From contig DAHVFH010000199.1 in NCBI GenBank assembly GCA_027317105.1, forward strand, positions 1-16,744: a DNA stretch of 16,744 bases. Direction: 5' to 3'. This DNA comes from Cytophagales bacterium. Lineage in GTDB: Bacteria > Bacteroidota > Bacteroidia > Cytophagales > Cyclobacteriaceae. The position numbers and the translations under genes are program-made. Below, piece by piece: positions 1-6,626 of the stretch (its first letter is position 1; every line of letters begins with the position of its first letter). The notes under the pieces were generated by a model that ran no database searches, was not told where the DNA came from, and saw only the letters and a program-made list of their open reading frames with translations.

Positions 1-591
1 GGGGAAGATTTTGATACTGCAAAACTCAAAGCGAGAGAAAAGGCCAAAGAATTAAATGCACGCTTTGTAGAAGATAGTTTAGATATTGAAACGCTCGAAG
101 GGGCGGCCACGATCGGACTGGAACTTCTGAAAGTTCCACAAAAGATTGATACGATTCTTATTCCTGTGGGGAATGGTGCCCTCTTCAACGGCATCGCCAG
201 GATATTTAAAATTTTAAAACCAGAAACGAAATTGATTGCCATTCAGGCAAAAGGTGCTCCGGCTATGATCGAATCGTGGCGAGCTTCCCATTTCATCTCA
301 CATGATTCCGTCAACACGATCGCTGATGGAATTGCGGTGAGGATGCCCGTACCCCAAGCGCTGGAGGACATGAAGGGTTTAGTAGTCGATGCCTTATTGG
401 TTGACGACCGCTCGATTATTCAAGCAATGAAACTCATTCATCAACACTCAGGATTGGTTGTAGAACCCTCCGGTGCAGTGGGTATAGCAGCCATCCTTGA
501 AAATCCAAAAATGTTTCAAAACCAAACCGTTGTCACTATCTTTTGTGGCGGCAACTTGACTGAAGAGCAGCGGAAGAATTGGCTGGGCTAA
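1..591 (+). CDS. PLP-dependent threonine/serine dehydratase (5' partial)
   Basis: The reading frame is open from the first base, so the N-terminus lies outside the window; 196 codons are present. It looks like a fold-type II PLP enzyme of the threonine/serine ammonia-lyase group, which converts L-threonine or L-serine to a 2-oxo acid plus ammonia in the cytosol. Visible support: IPVGNGALFNGIA (residues 55-67 of the fragment) fits the glycine-rich PLP-phosphate loop, followed by EPSGAVGIAAIL and a terminal IFCGGN motif. The residue before GGN contacts the pyridine nitrogen; Cys there is typical of serine-dehydratase-like members. The Schiff-base lysine would be upstream of the window. The protein ends shortly after GGN with no ACT regulatory domain, so it resembles the short catabolic type rather than long biosynthetic IlvA. 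Serine racemase is a possible alternative. The gene converges on the penicillin acylase gene 58 bases away. Confidence 0.85.
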   Translation, partial: GEDFDTAKLKAREKAKELNARFVEDSLDIETLEGAATIGLELLKVPQKIDTILIPVGNGALFNGIARIFKILKPETKLIAIQAKGAPAMIESWRASHFISHDSVNTIADGIAVRMPVPQALEDMKGLVVDALLVDDRSIIQAMKLIHQHSGLVVEPSGAVGIAAILENPKMFQNQTVVTIFCGGNLTEEQRKNWLG

Positions 592-612
592 ATTATTTAA
601 CGCACATCAAAA

Positions 613-641
613 AATTTGTAGCATAATAACTACCCCAAATT
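613..641. terminator. Weak stem-loop between convergent genes
   Basis: In the 58-base gap between two convergent genes, AATTTGTAG (613-621) can pair with CTAC-CC-CAAATT (630-641) around an 8-base AT loop, leaving two unpaired C residues. A-rich sequence precedes it. This is a plausible but weak bidirectional terminator; the stem is AT-rich and there is no clean U tract. Confidence 0.25.
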
Positions 642-649
642 ATTTCAAC

Positions 650-2710
650 TCATTTTATCTTTTCAGGATGATAAACCCTCTTCGCCTCCTTATAAACCAA
701 TTCCCTATTTAAGGTCATTGGCTTTGTTTTTTGTTGAACAAATAATTCCATCTGGTCGGCATAGTGTTCACTCTTCGGTCGGTTGGAAGCGCCATAACAA
801 TTGATAGTCTCTATCTCCGGGCCATTAGGTGTGAACTTGACCAACTCAATGTACGACTCTCCCTGCTCCCCTTTCACTCTACCGTTTTCATAAACCCCTG
901 ACCGCATGGCCGAAATCACATCCGGAATCCCTTGAAGGGGAATACTTTTTTTACCTCGTACTAGTTTTTGATACGCTCCTAAGGTGACTTCGGTACTACC
1001 AAAATCCTTCACCAAATAGCCTTTTGCAAAATTCAATAGTTCAAGACATTTCTTTTTCGACAGGGAACGATACGATGCTCCCTCTGTTTGCTCTTTTACC
1101 ACTTGATAGTAGATGATGGCAAAAAGCGCTGCGCCCTTACTATCAAAAGTGGCCTTTCTATCCCAAGTCGTAATCGTGTTTATCATTCCCTGAAGACTCG
1201 GATCATCTTTTGGTGAAAGAAGAAACAAGGTATCGGCATTGGTGCGATAAGCCAACTTTGCCGGCAATTGCAAATCGTACTTTATCGTTTTGAAATTTTC
1301 GTAGGTCAGCTTCGGATACCGGGCGATCAATTCCATAAAGCGTAAGCTTCTGTTGTTATCCTGCGTCTCATAGCCCATGGTCGGGTCGAAGTTTTTTGAT
1401 TGAAGATTATCCAAAGGCGAAGTGGCATTGAAAGGCGAGTTATTGGAGTTGAACAAATAACCCGAAGGAGGATTGAGTACTTGAGGCAAATCCTTAATAG
1501 AATGAAAAGTTGACCAGAGGGTTTGAGAAGTATTTCCTGGCAAGGAAGTCATCCAGTTAAAGGAAGGATTTCGAACCGGCAGTTTCCCGTTGCTCAAGTA
1601 ATAAATCGTGTCATAGCGGTCGCCATACACGATGTTATAACCGGGTATTGCACTCATACCCAATGCCTTTTTAAACTGCGAAAAGTTTTTTGCTTTATTC
1701 ATGCAGTACCATTGCTCAAGCGCACGAATTTCCATCAACGCGCCCGTGCGCAGGGCAAATGCACCTTTGGCAGTAACCATGGTGGGGCCAAATTTGCTTT
1801 CATAGATTTTGCGTTTCACAGAAATGGGGATTCCCAAAAACTTTATTTTTAATCTCACCTCACTTACAATTAGGTTCTCCCATTGGCCGTCCAGTTTGTA
1901 TTGATTTTTATTAACTGGATTTAGCTCGAGTTGATAAACGTCTAGTTTGTCTGGATTGTTTACCGTGTGTGCCCAACCTAAATATTCATTGCATCCATGA
2001 AGGATTATGGGCGAGCCAGGGAACAACGCGCCAAGTATATTCCAACCCTCATCGCTCATCAAGTGCGCCTCATACCAAGCGACAGGGCCTTCTAATGGCT
2101 GGTGCGAGTTGATTGCCAGGTAAACATTTCCATCCGCTGTGATTTTGGAATTGAAGGCATACGCATTAGAACCTCCCGGAGCTTCCGGTAGGACCAAGGG
2201 CGTAGTTCCTTCTAAAATTTCTTTTAATGCTTTGTCCACCCCACATGAAATAGCGAGTTGTAAAACCGAATAGGTAAGCATGTCCTTCGGGCCAACCGGA
2301 AAAAGTTTTTTTACCAACACTTCGTGTGGATGCGCTTTCGCATAGGCATTAATCCCTTCCGCATATTCTTCTAAAACCTTCTTGTATTGTGGTGATATAT
2401 CGCTTTCATACCGCTCGTTTACCAGCTTGCGGCAGCCTAGGAATTGAACTATATAATCCAGGGTTGCACCCGGCTTTCCAGAATATAATCCAAGCATGGC
2501 CTTGCCTGCCAGAAACCCTTGTTGGATCGTATTAAAATCATCTTCCGAATGCGCCCAGGCCAAGCCATAAGCAACGCCCGCATCGGTTTTCGAATAAATA
2601 TGAGGCACGCCCCATTTATCACGGATAATATCGACAGCCTTTGGATCGATACTTTGCCCCTGAACATGGAATGCAAGGAGAAGAACCAAGATTAACAATT
2701 TTGACTTCAT
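650..2710 (-). CDS. Secreted penicillin acylase family Ntn hydrolase
   Basis: This 686-residue protein starts at ATG and has a signal peptide (residues 1-19, hydrophobic LLILVLLLAFHVQG, likely cleaved near GQ-S), so it is probably periplasmic. It fits the penicillin acylase/AHL acylase/aculeacin acylase family: N-terminal-nucleophile amidases made as one precursor that self-cleaves into alpha and beta chains. The cleavage site would be Gly180-Ser181 in APGGSNAYAF, making Ser181 residue B1. Counting from it, His203 falls at B23 and Val250 in AHTVNN at B70, matching conserved family positions. The NSNNSP motif at 421-426 resembles the oxyanion-hole asparagine motif NWNNSP of penicillin G acylase. 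Machinery therefore looks intact. The substrate cannot be inferred; beta-lactam side chains, acyl-homoserine lactones and other N-acyl amides are all possible. It is the last gene of the leftward block but is separated from its neighbour by 300 bases, so it probably has its own promoter. Confidence 0.88.
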   Translation of the reverse strand: MKSKLLILVLLLAFHVQGQSIDPKAVDIIRDKWGVPHIYSKTDAGVAYGLAWAHSEDDFNTIQQGFLAGKAMLGLYSGKPGATLDYIVQFLGCRKLVNERYESDISPQYKKVLEEYAEGINAYAKAHPHEVLVKKLFPVGPKDMLTYSVLQLAISCGVDKALKEILEGTTPLVLPEAPGGSNAYAFNSKITADGNVYLAINSHQPLEGPVAWYEAHLMSDEGWNILGALFPGSPIILHGCNEYLGWAHTVNNPDKLDVYQLELNPVNKNQYKLDGQWENLIVSEVRLKIKFLGIPISVKRKIYESKFGPTMVTAKGAFALRTGALMEIRALEQWYCMNKAKNFSQFKKALGMSAIPGYNIVYGDRYDTIYYLSNGKLPVRNPSFNWMTSLPGNTSQTLWSTFHSIKDLPQVLNPPSGYLFNSNNSPFNATSPLDNLQSKNFDPTMGYETQDNNRSLRFMELIARYPKLTYENFKTIKYDLQLPAKLAYRTNADTLFLLSPKDDPSLQGMINTITTWDRKATFDSKGAALFAIIYYQVVKEQTEGASYRSLSKKKCLELLNFAKGYLVKDFGSTEVTLGAYQKLVRGKKSIPLQGIPDVISAMRSGVYENGRVKGEQGESYIELVKFTPNGPEIETINCYGASNRPKSEHYADQMELFVQQKTKPMTLNRELVYKEAKRVYHPEKIK

Positions 2711-2764
2711 GTTGTTATTTTTTGAGAGATAGTAATTTGATGTATCGCCTATTCAAATTTTGTA

Positions 2765-2797
2765 CCCTTGTTAAGGGCGAAAGCTATCAAGGCTTTC
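2765..2797 (-). terminator. Two adjacent hairpins, possible terminator or leader structure
   Basis: CCCTT (2765-2769) pairs with AAGGG (2773-2777) around a 3-base loop. Immediately beside it GAAAGC (2779-2784) pairs with GCTTTC (2792-2797) around a 7-base loop. They lie 55-90 bases upstream of the penicillin acylase start. They could end transcription from the SirB1-like gene or form part of the acylase leader. No strong U tract follows on the minus strand, so termination is uncertain. Confidence 0.3.
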
Positions 2798-2884
2798 TTT
2801 CTTAATTTTAATAAATGTAGTTTGCATCAATCAGTTTTCGATTTTATTTAAGAAAATTTTATGAACGTAAGCCAGTAATTAAAT

Positions 2885-2985
2885 TGGCCACGTTTGCTGA
2901 TCTCTTTTGCGATTGGTGTTGCCTTGGCTACGAACGTGAATGTCGGAGCAAAGCTGCAGGCCAGCGAATTATAATTTGCCTTGCC
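2885..2985. repeat. GC-richer palindromic intergenic segment
   Basis: GCGAATTATAATTTGC (2964-2979) is a 16-base near-perfect palindrome centred on AATTATAATT, with flanking GGC/GCC extending it imperfectly to 2959-2985. A second, wider inverted repeat pairs TGGCC...TTTGC (2885-2897) with GCAAA...GGCCA (2948-2963). Base composition differs visibly from the AT-rich spacer to its left. It may be a dispersed palindromic element or a structured RNA; only one copy is in the window, so repeat status is not shown. Confidence 0.3.
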
Positions 2986-3010
2986 GCCAAGTTGGACAAC
3001 CAAACTCAAA

Positions 3011-3874
3011 TCACACACCCAGATCGCCCCCATCCGAGATTTCGACTAACAACACTTTCACTTCATTGGCCTTCGCATGCTCGCCCATTTTCTCAAAACT
3101 CATCACCAGGTTTCGCAGCGCCCTGCGAATGATATCCAGGCTACTGCACGCTTCGAAAAAAGACGGCTGAGGAACAAGATGTAGCTCATTAATATAATTC
3201 TCAATATCCTGTTTAGAAAAAATGAGCCCACGGTTGAAAGCATTGATATAAAACTGGTGGTTGTCGTCTTTGTAAGAGAGGATAAATAGGTTGGGCAGGT
3301 TCACCCCATGAACAGGCAATTTTAGTTTTTGTGCTACCAACAGATAAATAACACACAACGTAATTGGATTCCCTTTACGCGATTCCAACACTACATTAAT
3401 CATGGAATTTCCGGGTGAATGAAAATTCTTTGTGTTGGCTCCGAATTTCAGTTTACCAAACAAGACACTATTAACCACCTTGATTTGATCAAATGCGTAC
3501 AAGTCGGGGCGAAACTCCAACCAAGTTTCATAATATATTTGTTCCAGCTCTTGTTTTAATTTTTCAAGTTCAAGGTCGGGATATTGAAAGGTGGCAAGTA
3601 TCCACATCCCAGTTAGCAGATCATGCTCTTCCCTTTTATACCAGTTTTTCAATCGCTCGCGCAGCAAGTCATATTGCAAGGTGTGGATAAGTTCTTCAAT
3701 TCGGCTTTGTACAGAAGGGCTGAGGTTGCTCTCCCACTCGTGCTCCAAAAACGGAATCACCTCTTTGCCAATAGAAAGAATCTTCTCCTCGACATGGGAA
3801 ATAATTTGCTGATCCTCATCATCAAGCAAAGAAACTAATGCTTTGAGTTCTTTTTCTTCCACAAGCAATTTCAA
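3011..3874 (-). CDS. SirB1/transglutaminase-like family protein
   Basis: The 287-residue protein has a helical N-terminal part (about 1-65, HEAT-like: LVSLLDDEDQQ, VIPFLEHEW) and a SirB1/Transglut_core2 segment at about 155-220, seen in NSMINVVLESRKGNPITLCVIYLLVAQKL and GVNLPNLFILSY. The biochemical role of this family is poorly defined. Many SirB1-type proteins read GVNxPxHFL in this loop and D in the following FYxDPFN motif; here they are PNLF (194-197) and YINAFN (209-214), so the usual His and Asp are absent, which argues against catalysis. The start is TTG (3874-3872): an in-frame TGA lies two codons upstream and the first in-frame ATG is codon 90, deep inside. TTG at codon 3 or GTG at codon 5 are alternatives. 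The start lies inside a 7-base repeat tract. The carboxylase gene ends 61 bases upstream, so co-transcription is likely. Confidence 0.78.
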   Translation of the reverse strand: MKLLVEEKELKALVSLLDDEDQQIISHVEEKILSIGKEVIPFLEHEWESNLSPSVQSRIEELIHTLQYDLLRERLKNWYKREEHDLLTGMWILATFQYPDLELEKLKQELEQIYYETWLEFRPDLYAFDQIKVVNSVLFGKLKFGANTKNFHSPGNSMINVVLESRKGNPITLCVIYLLVAQKLKLPVHGVNLPNLFILSYKDDNHQFYINAFNRGLIFSKQDIENYINELHLVPQPSFFEACSSLDIIRRALRNLVMSFEKMGEHAKANEVKVLLVEISDGGDLGV

Positions 3875-3911
3875 AATTCAAAACTCAATATTCGGCATTC
3901 ATCAATCATCT
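3870..3911. repeat. Six-unit heptanucleotide-periodic tract at a start codon
   Basis: Six consecutive 7-base units begin at 3870, 3877, 3884, 3891, 3898 and 3905. The first two are identical (TTCAAAA); the next are CTCAATA, TTCGGCA, TTCATCA and a decayed ATCATCT. On the minus strand this reads as repeats of roughly TNNTGAA. It fills most of the 61-base spacer between the carboxylase and the SirB1-like gene and runs into the latter's TTG start codon. Confidence 0.7.
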
Positions 3912-3935
3912 TCCAACAACTCATTAACTTTTAGG

Positions 3936-5561
3936 CTAGGTTTGAATTACGCCCACATTAAACTTTTCAACCGGAGCATGGTTTGCCGCTTCAATCCCCA
4001 TCGATATAATCGTGCGCGTCTCCAACGGGTTTACCACGCCATCCACCCACAGTCTGGCGGCAGCATAATAGGGACTGAGTTGCTCATTGTATTGATCCGT
4101 GATTTCTTTAAGAAGGCTATTTTCTTCCTCTTCTGAAATCGTTTTGCCTTGCCGTTTCAATGAGCTCACTTTGATTTGAAGTAACGTTTTTGCAGCAGAA
4201 CTTCCGCTCATTACGGCCATCTGTGCGGTGGGCCACGAATAAATTAACCGTGGATCGTAGGCTTTACCACACATGGCATAGTTGCCTGCCCCATACGAAT
4301 TGCCAATAATAAAAGTGAATTTGGGCACGGTGGAATTCGCCATCGCATTCACCATCTTTGCTCCGTCTTTGATAATCCCGCCCTGTTCGGCTTTACTTCC
4401 TACCATAAAGCCCGTTACATCTTGTAAAAAAACCAAGGGCACTTTTCGTTGGTTGCAATTCATAATAAATCGAGCCGCCTTATCGGCAGAATCCGAATAG
4501 ATTACTCCGCCCATGCGCATCTCCCCTTGTTTTGTCTTTACGGTCTTGCGCTGGTTGGCAATGATACCTACCGCCCAGCCATCGATGCGGGCAAAACCAC
4601 AAAGTATTGTCTTTCCATAAAGGGCTTTGTACTCATTAAATTCAGAGTCATCTACTATGCGTTTGATGACTTCCAGCATATCATAAGGTTTCACCCTATC
4701 GGCAGGAACGATTCCATATATTTCTTCCGGATTTGCTTTTGGAACTTTTGAAATCATCCGATCAAATCCCGCATTCGCAGAAGCGCCAAGTTTATCAAAC
4801 AAATTACGGATGTAATCGAGGCATGCCTGATCGTTGGGGAATTTATTATCGGTAACGCCTGATATTTCACAATGGGTGGTCGCTCCACCTAACGCCTCAT
4901 TGTCAATCGTTTCACCAATAGCAGCTTTTACTAAATACGAGCCAGCCAAAAATATTGATCCGGTTTTATCAACAATCATGGCCTCATCACTCATGATGGG
5001 GAGATAAGCCCCTCCGGCTACACAACTGCCCATGATAGCCGCAATTTGCACTATCCCCATGGATGACATCTTTGCATTATTCCTAAACTGTCGTCCGAAA
5101 TGTTCTTTGTCAGGAAAAATTTCATCTTGCATGGGGAGAAAAACACCAGCACTGTCGACCAGATAAACAATCGGCAAATGATTTTCCATGGCGATTTCCT
5201 GAGCCCGCAAATTTTTCTTGGCGGTGATCGGAAACCAGGCACCTGCCTTTACCGTTGCGTCATTGGCCACGATCACGCATTGGCGACCCTTGATATATCC
5301 GATTCCGGTAACCACACCACCAGAAGGGCAACCGCCCTGATCTTGGTACATGCCATCGCCAGCAAACAGGCCTACTTCTAAAAAATTCGAATCTTTATCG
5401 GTTAGGTATTCGATGCGTTCACGAGCGGTAAGTTTTCCTTTTTCGTGCTGTGCCTTGATTTTTTTTTCTCCTCCCCCTTGCTTAACTTTCTCTTCCTTCG
5501 ATTGGAGTTGAAAACAGAGTTGTTTTAATTGATCTTCGTTGATGTTAAATTCCAAATCCAT
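3936..5561 (-). CDS. Acyl-CoA carboxylase, carboxyltransferase (beta) subunit
   Basis: This 541-residue protein is a biotin-dependent carboxyltransferase of the methylcrotonyl-/propionyl-CoA carboxylase beta family. It moves CO2 from carboxybiotin to an acyl-CoA in the cytosol. The N-terminal crotonase-like half carries ANDATVKAGAWFPITAKK (99-116), LVDSAGVFLPMQDEIFPD (134-151) and the oxyanion-hole loop GSCVAGGAYLP (178-188). The C-terminal half carries FLQDVTGFMVG (378-388) and the second oxyanion loop GNSYGAGNYAM (420-430). The pattern VFLPMQDE...HFGRQFRNNAKMS is closest to methylcrotonyl-CoA carboxylase beta chains (leucine breakdown), but substrate cannot be settled from sequence alone. 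No biotin carboxylase or biotin-carrier gene is in the window, so the alpha partner must be encoded elsewhere. ATG start; 5 bases separate it from the upstream MCE gene, which implies co-transcription with envelope genes. Confidence 0.93.
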   Translation of the reverse strand: MDLEFNINEDQLKQLCFQLQSKEEKVKQGGGEKKIKAQHEKGKLTARERIEYLTDKDSNFLEVGLFAGDGMYQDQGGCPSGGVVTGIGYIKGRQCVIVANDATVKAGAWFPITAKKNLRAQEIAMENHLPIVYLVDSAGVFLPMQDEIFPDKEHFGRQFRNNAKMSSMGIVQIAAIMGSCVAGGAYLPIMSDEAMIVDKTGSIFLAGSYLVKAAIGETIDNEALGGATTHCEISGVTDNKFPNDQACLDYIRNLFDKLGASANAGFDRMISKVPKANPEEIYGIVPADRVKPYDMLEVIKRIVDDSEFNEYKALYGKTILCGFARIDGWAVGIIANQRKTVKTKQGEMRMGGVIYSDSADKAARFIMNCNQRKVPLVFLQDVTGFMVGSKAEQGGIIKDGAKMVNAMANSTVPKFTFIIGNSYGAGNYAMCGKAYDPRLIYSWPTAQMAVMSGSSAAKTLLQIKVSSLKRQGKTISEEEENSLLKEITDQYNEQLSPYYAAARLWVDGVVNPLETRTIISMGIEAANHAPVEKFNVGVIQT

Positions 5562-5566
5562 TTAGG

Positions 5567-6544
5567 TTATTTTTTTTTCGCTGCCTCCTTTTTCTTTTCT
5601 TCTTCTTCCTTACGCCTGGCCTTTTCAATTTTCTTTTTGCTCTTTCCCAAGGGCGCCAAGAATTGATTTGGATTATTATCAAGGTGGGTAATGAGCGTAT
5701 TCAGGTTCAAAAGCAATTTGTTCATATTTACATAAAGGGAATCCTCTGTCAATAGTTTGCCCATCGTATTATCCCCTTTCTTAAATCTTGCCAATGTTTC
5801 GTTTACGTGCCCAAGGGTTTGCTGCACCTTCATCAGCGTTTGGTTTAGCTGCAACTTTTTCAGGGAATCGGAAAGGGTTTTGAAATTGTCCAGCGTTGGC
5901 TTTAATTCTTCAATTACCGAATTGATTTTATCAGCATCTCTTTTAAAACTTACAGCAAGCCCTTCGATATTGCTGTTAGCCGTAATCAAGGTTTTGTTAA
6001 GCAGGTTAGGCGTACTTTGAAACCGGGTTAAAATCACATCAAGCTTCTGAAAATTTGCGTTGAAATTATCAATCATGGTGTTAAACTTCCGCATGGTGGT
6101 TTGCAAATCGGTGGCCACGGGTGTGGCCGTTTCAGAGAATACATCAAACATCCCTTTGGCCACCTCCGTGAGAAGGGTATCCCTGGCATTAAGTATCTTT
6201 TTTGAAGTAGCCATCTTCAAAAAAACGGATTTGCCTCCCAATAATTCGCTGTTGAGAATCGCCTTGGTGGAGTCAGTTATCACAATATTCGCATCAATCT
6301 CCAACTCAACCAGCACATTATTATTTCTGTTTTGTAAAATATCTATATTACTCACACGCCCCACGGCATAGCCATTCACGAGCACAGGGTTTGAAACTTC
6401 CAATTGATCAATGTTTTCATAAACCGCATAATAGTATCTCTTCTTTTTAAGGAAGTCAATGCCTTTAAGGAAATTAAACCCGAGATAGAACAAGACCAAA
6501 GCAATAGCGCTGAACAGACCAACTTTTAATTCTTTGTGTTTCAT
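5567..6544 (-). CDS. MCE/MlaD family lipid-transport protein
   Basis: The 325-residue protein has one N-terminal membrane helix (about 9-26, VGLFSAIALVLFYLGFNF) and a single MCE domain (about 37-112: YENIDQLEVSNPVLVNGYAVGRVSNIDI, then LLGGKSVFLKM). A long amphipathic helical region (about 130-290) with many regularly spaced hydrophobic residues follows. The tail (about 303-325) is almost only K, E, R and A. In MlaD homologues the MCE domain forms a hexameric periplasmic ring that guides phospholipid between inner and outer membranes with an ABC transporter; no mlaE/mlaF genes are present here, so partners lie elsewhere. ATG start at 6544, 82 bases downstream of the amidase stop and 5 bases before the carboxylase. 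Family assignment is firm; the lipid cargo is unknown. Confidence 0.88.
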   Translation of the reverse strand: MKHKELKVGLFSAIALVLFYLGFNFLKGIDFLKKKRYYYAVYENIDQLEVSNPVLVNGYAVGRVSNIDILQNRNNNVLVELEIDANIVITDSTKAILNSELLGGKSVFLKMATSKKILNARDTLLTEVAKGMFDVFSETATPVATDLQTTMRKFNTMIDNFNANFQKLDVILTRFQSTPNLLNKTLITANSNIEGLAVSFKRDADKINSVIEELKPTLDNFKTLSDSLKKLQLNQTLMKVQQTLGHVNETLARFKKGDNTMGKLLTEDSLYVNMNKLLLNLNTLITHLDNNPNQFLAPLGKSKKKIEKARRKEEEEKKKEAAKKK

Positions 6545-6547
6545 GCT

Positions 6548-6619
6548 TTAAATATTTTTTGGGAGACGTACCTGTCCTAACCTAAACACGCTGTCAGAGT
6601 TGGTGTTACGCATCAGCAT
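6548..6619 (-). other. Possible 23-codon micro-ORF between amidase and MCE genes
   Basis: ATG CTG ATG at 6619 opens a 23-codon frame (MLMRNTNSDSVFRLGQVR, then LPKNI) ending in TAA at 6548, three bases before the MCE gene start and seven bases after the amidase stop. It fills the whole spacer. It has no recognised homology and could be chance, a translated spacer or a leader peptide coupling translation. Too short to judge by composition. Confidence 0.2.
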
Positions 6620-6626
6620 TTCGTAA

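Larger units (their letters stand above)
2711..3010. other. 300-base intergenic region upstream of the penicillin acylase gene
   Basis: No convincing gene is seen here. Bases 2711-2880 are AT-rich like other spacers in the window and hold two small hairpins (2765-2797). Bases about 2885-3000 are clearly richer in G+C and contain inverted repeats. A 61-codon leftward frame (3033-2848) runs through it, but it overlaps the end of the SirB1-like gene, has no recognised homology and no clear start signal, so I do not call it a gene. Confidence 0.5.

Noticed and set aside
1523..1852. 109-codon plus-strand ORF inside the penicillin acylase gene
   Set aside because: It is a shadow of a well-supported gene on the other strand, with no domain or signal of its own.
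2711..3010. Possible tRNA or riboswitch in the 300-base spacer
   Set aside because: No cloverleaf, T-loop motif (GGTTCRANYCC) or known riboswitch core could be found; only small hairpins and palindromes.
2848..3033. 61-codon minus-strand ORF in the spacer
   Set aside because: It overlaps the end of the SirB1-like gene, lacks start signals and recognised domains; treated as part of a composition-outlier segment instead.
5567..5640. Low-complexity lysine/glutamate run as a possible frameshift or error region
   Set aside because: The frame is intact to a stop just before the carboxylase gene; charged tails of this kind are common in Bacteroidota MCE proteins.
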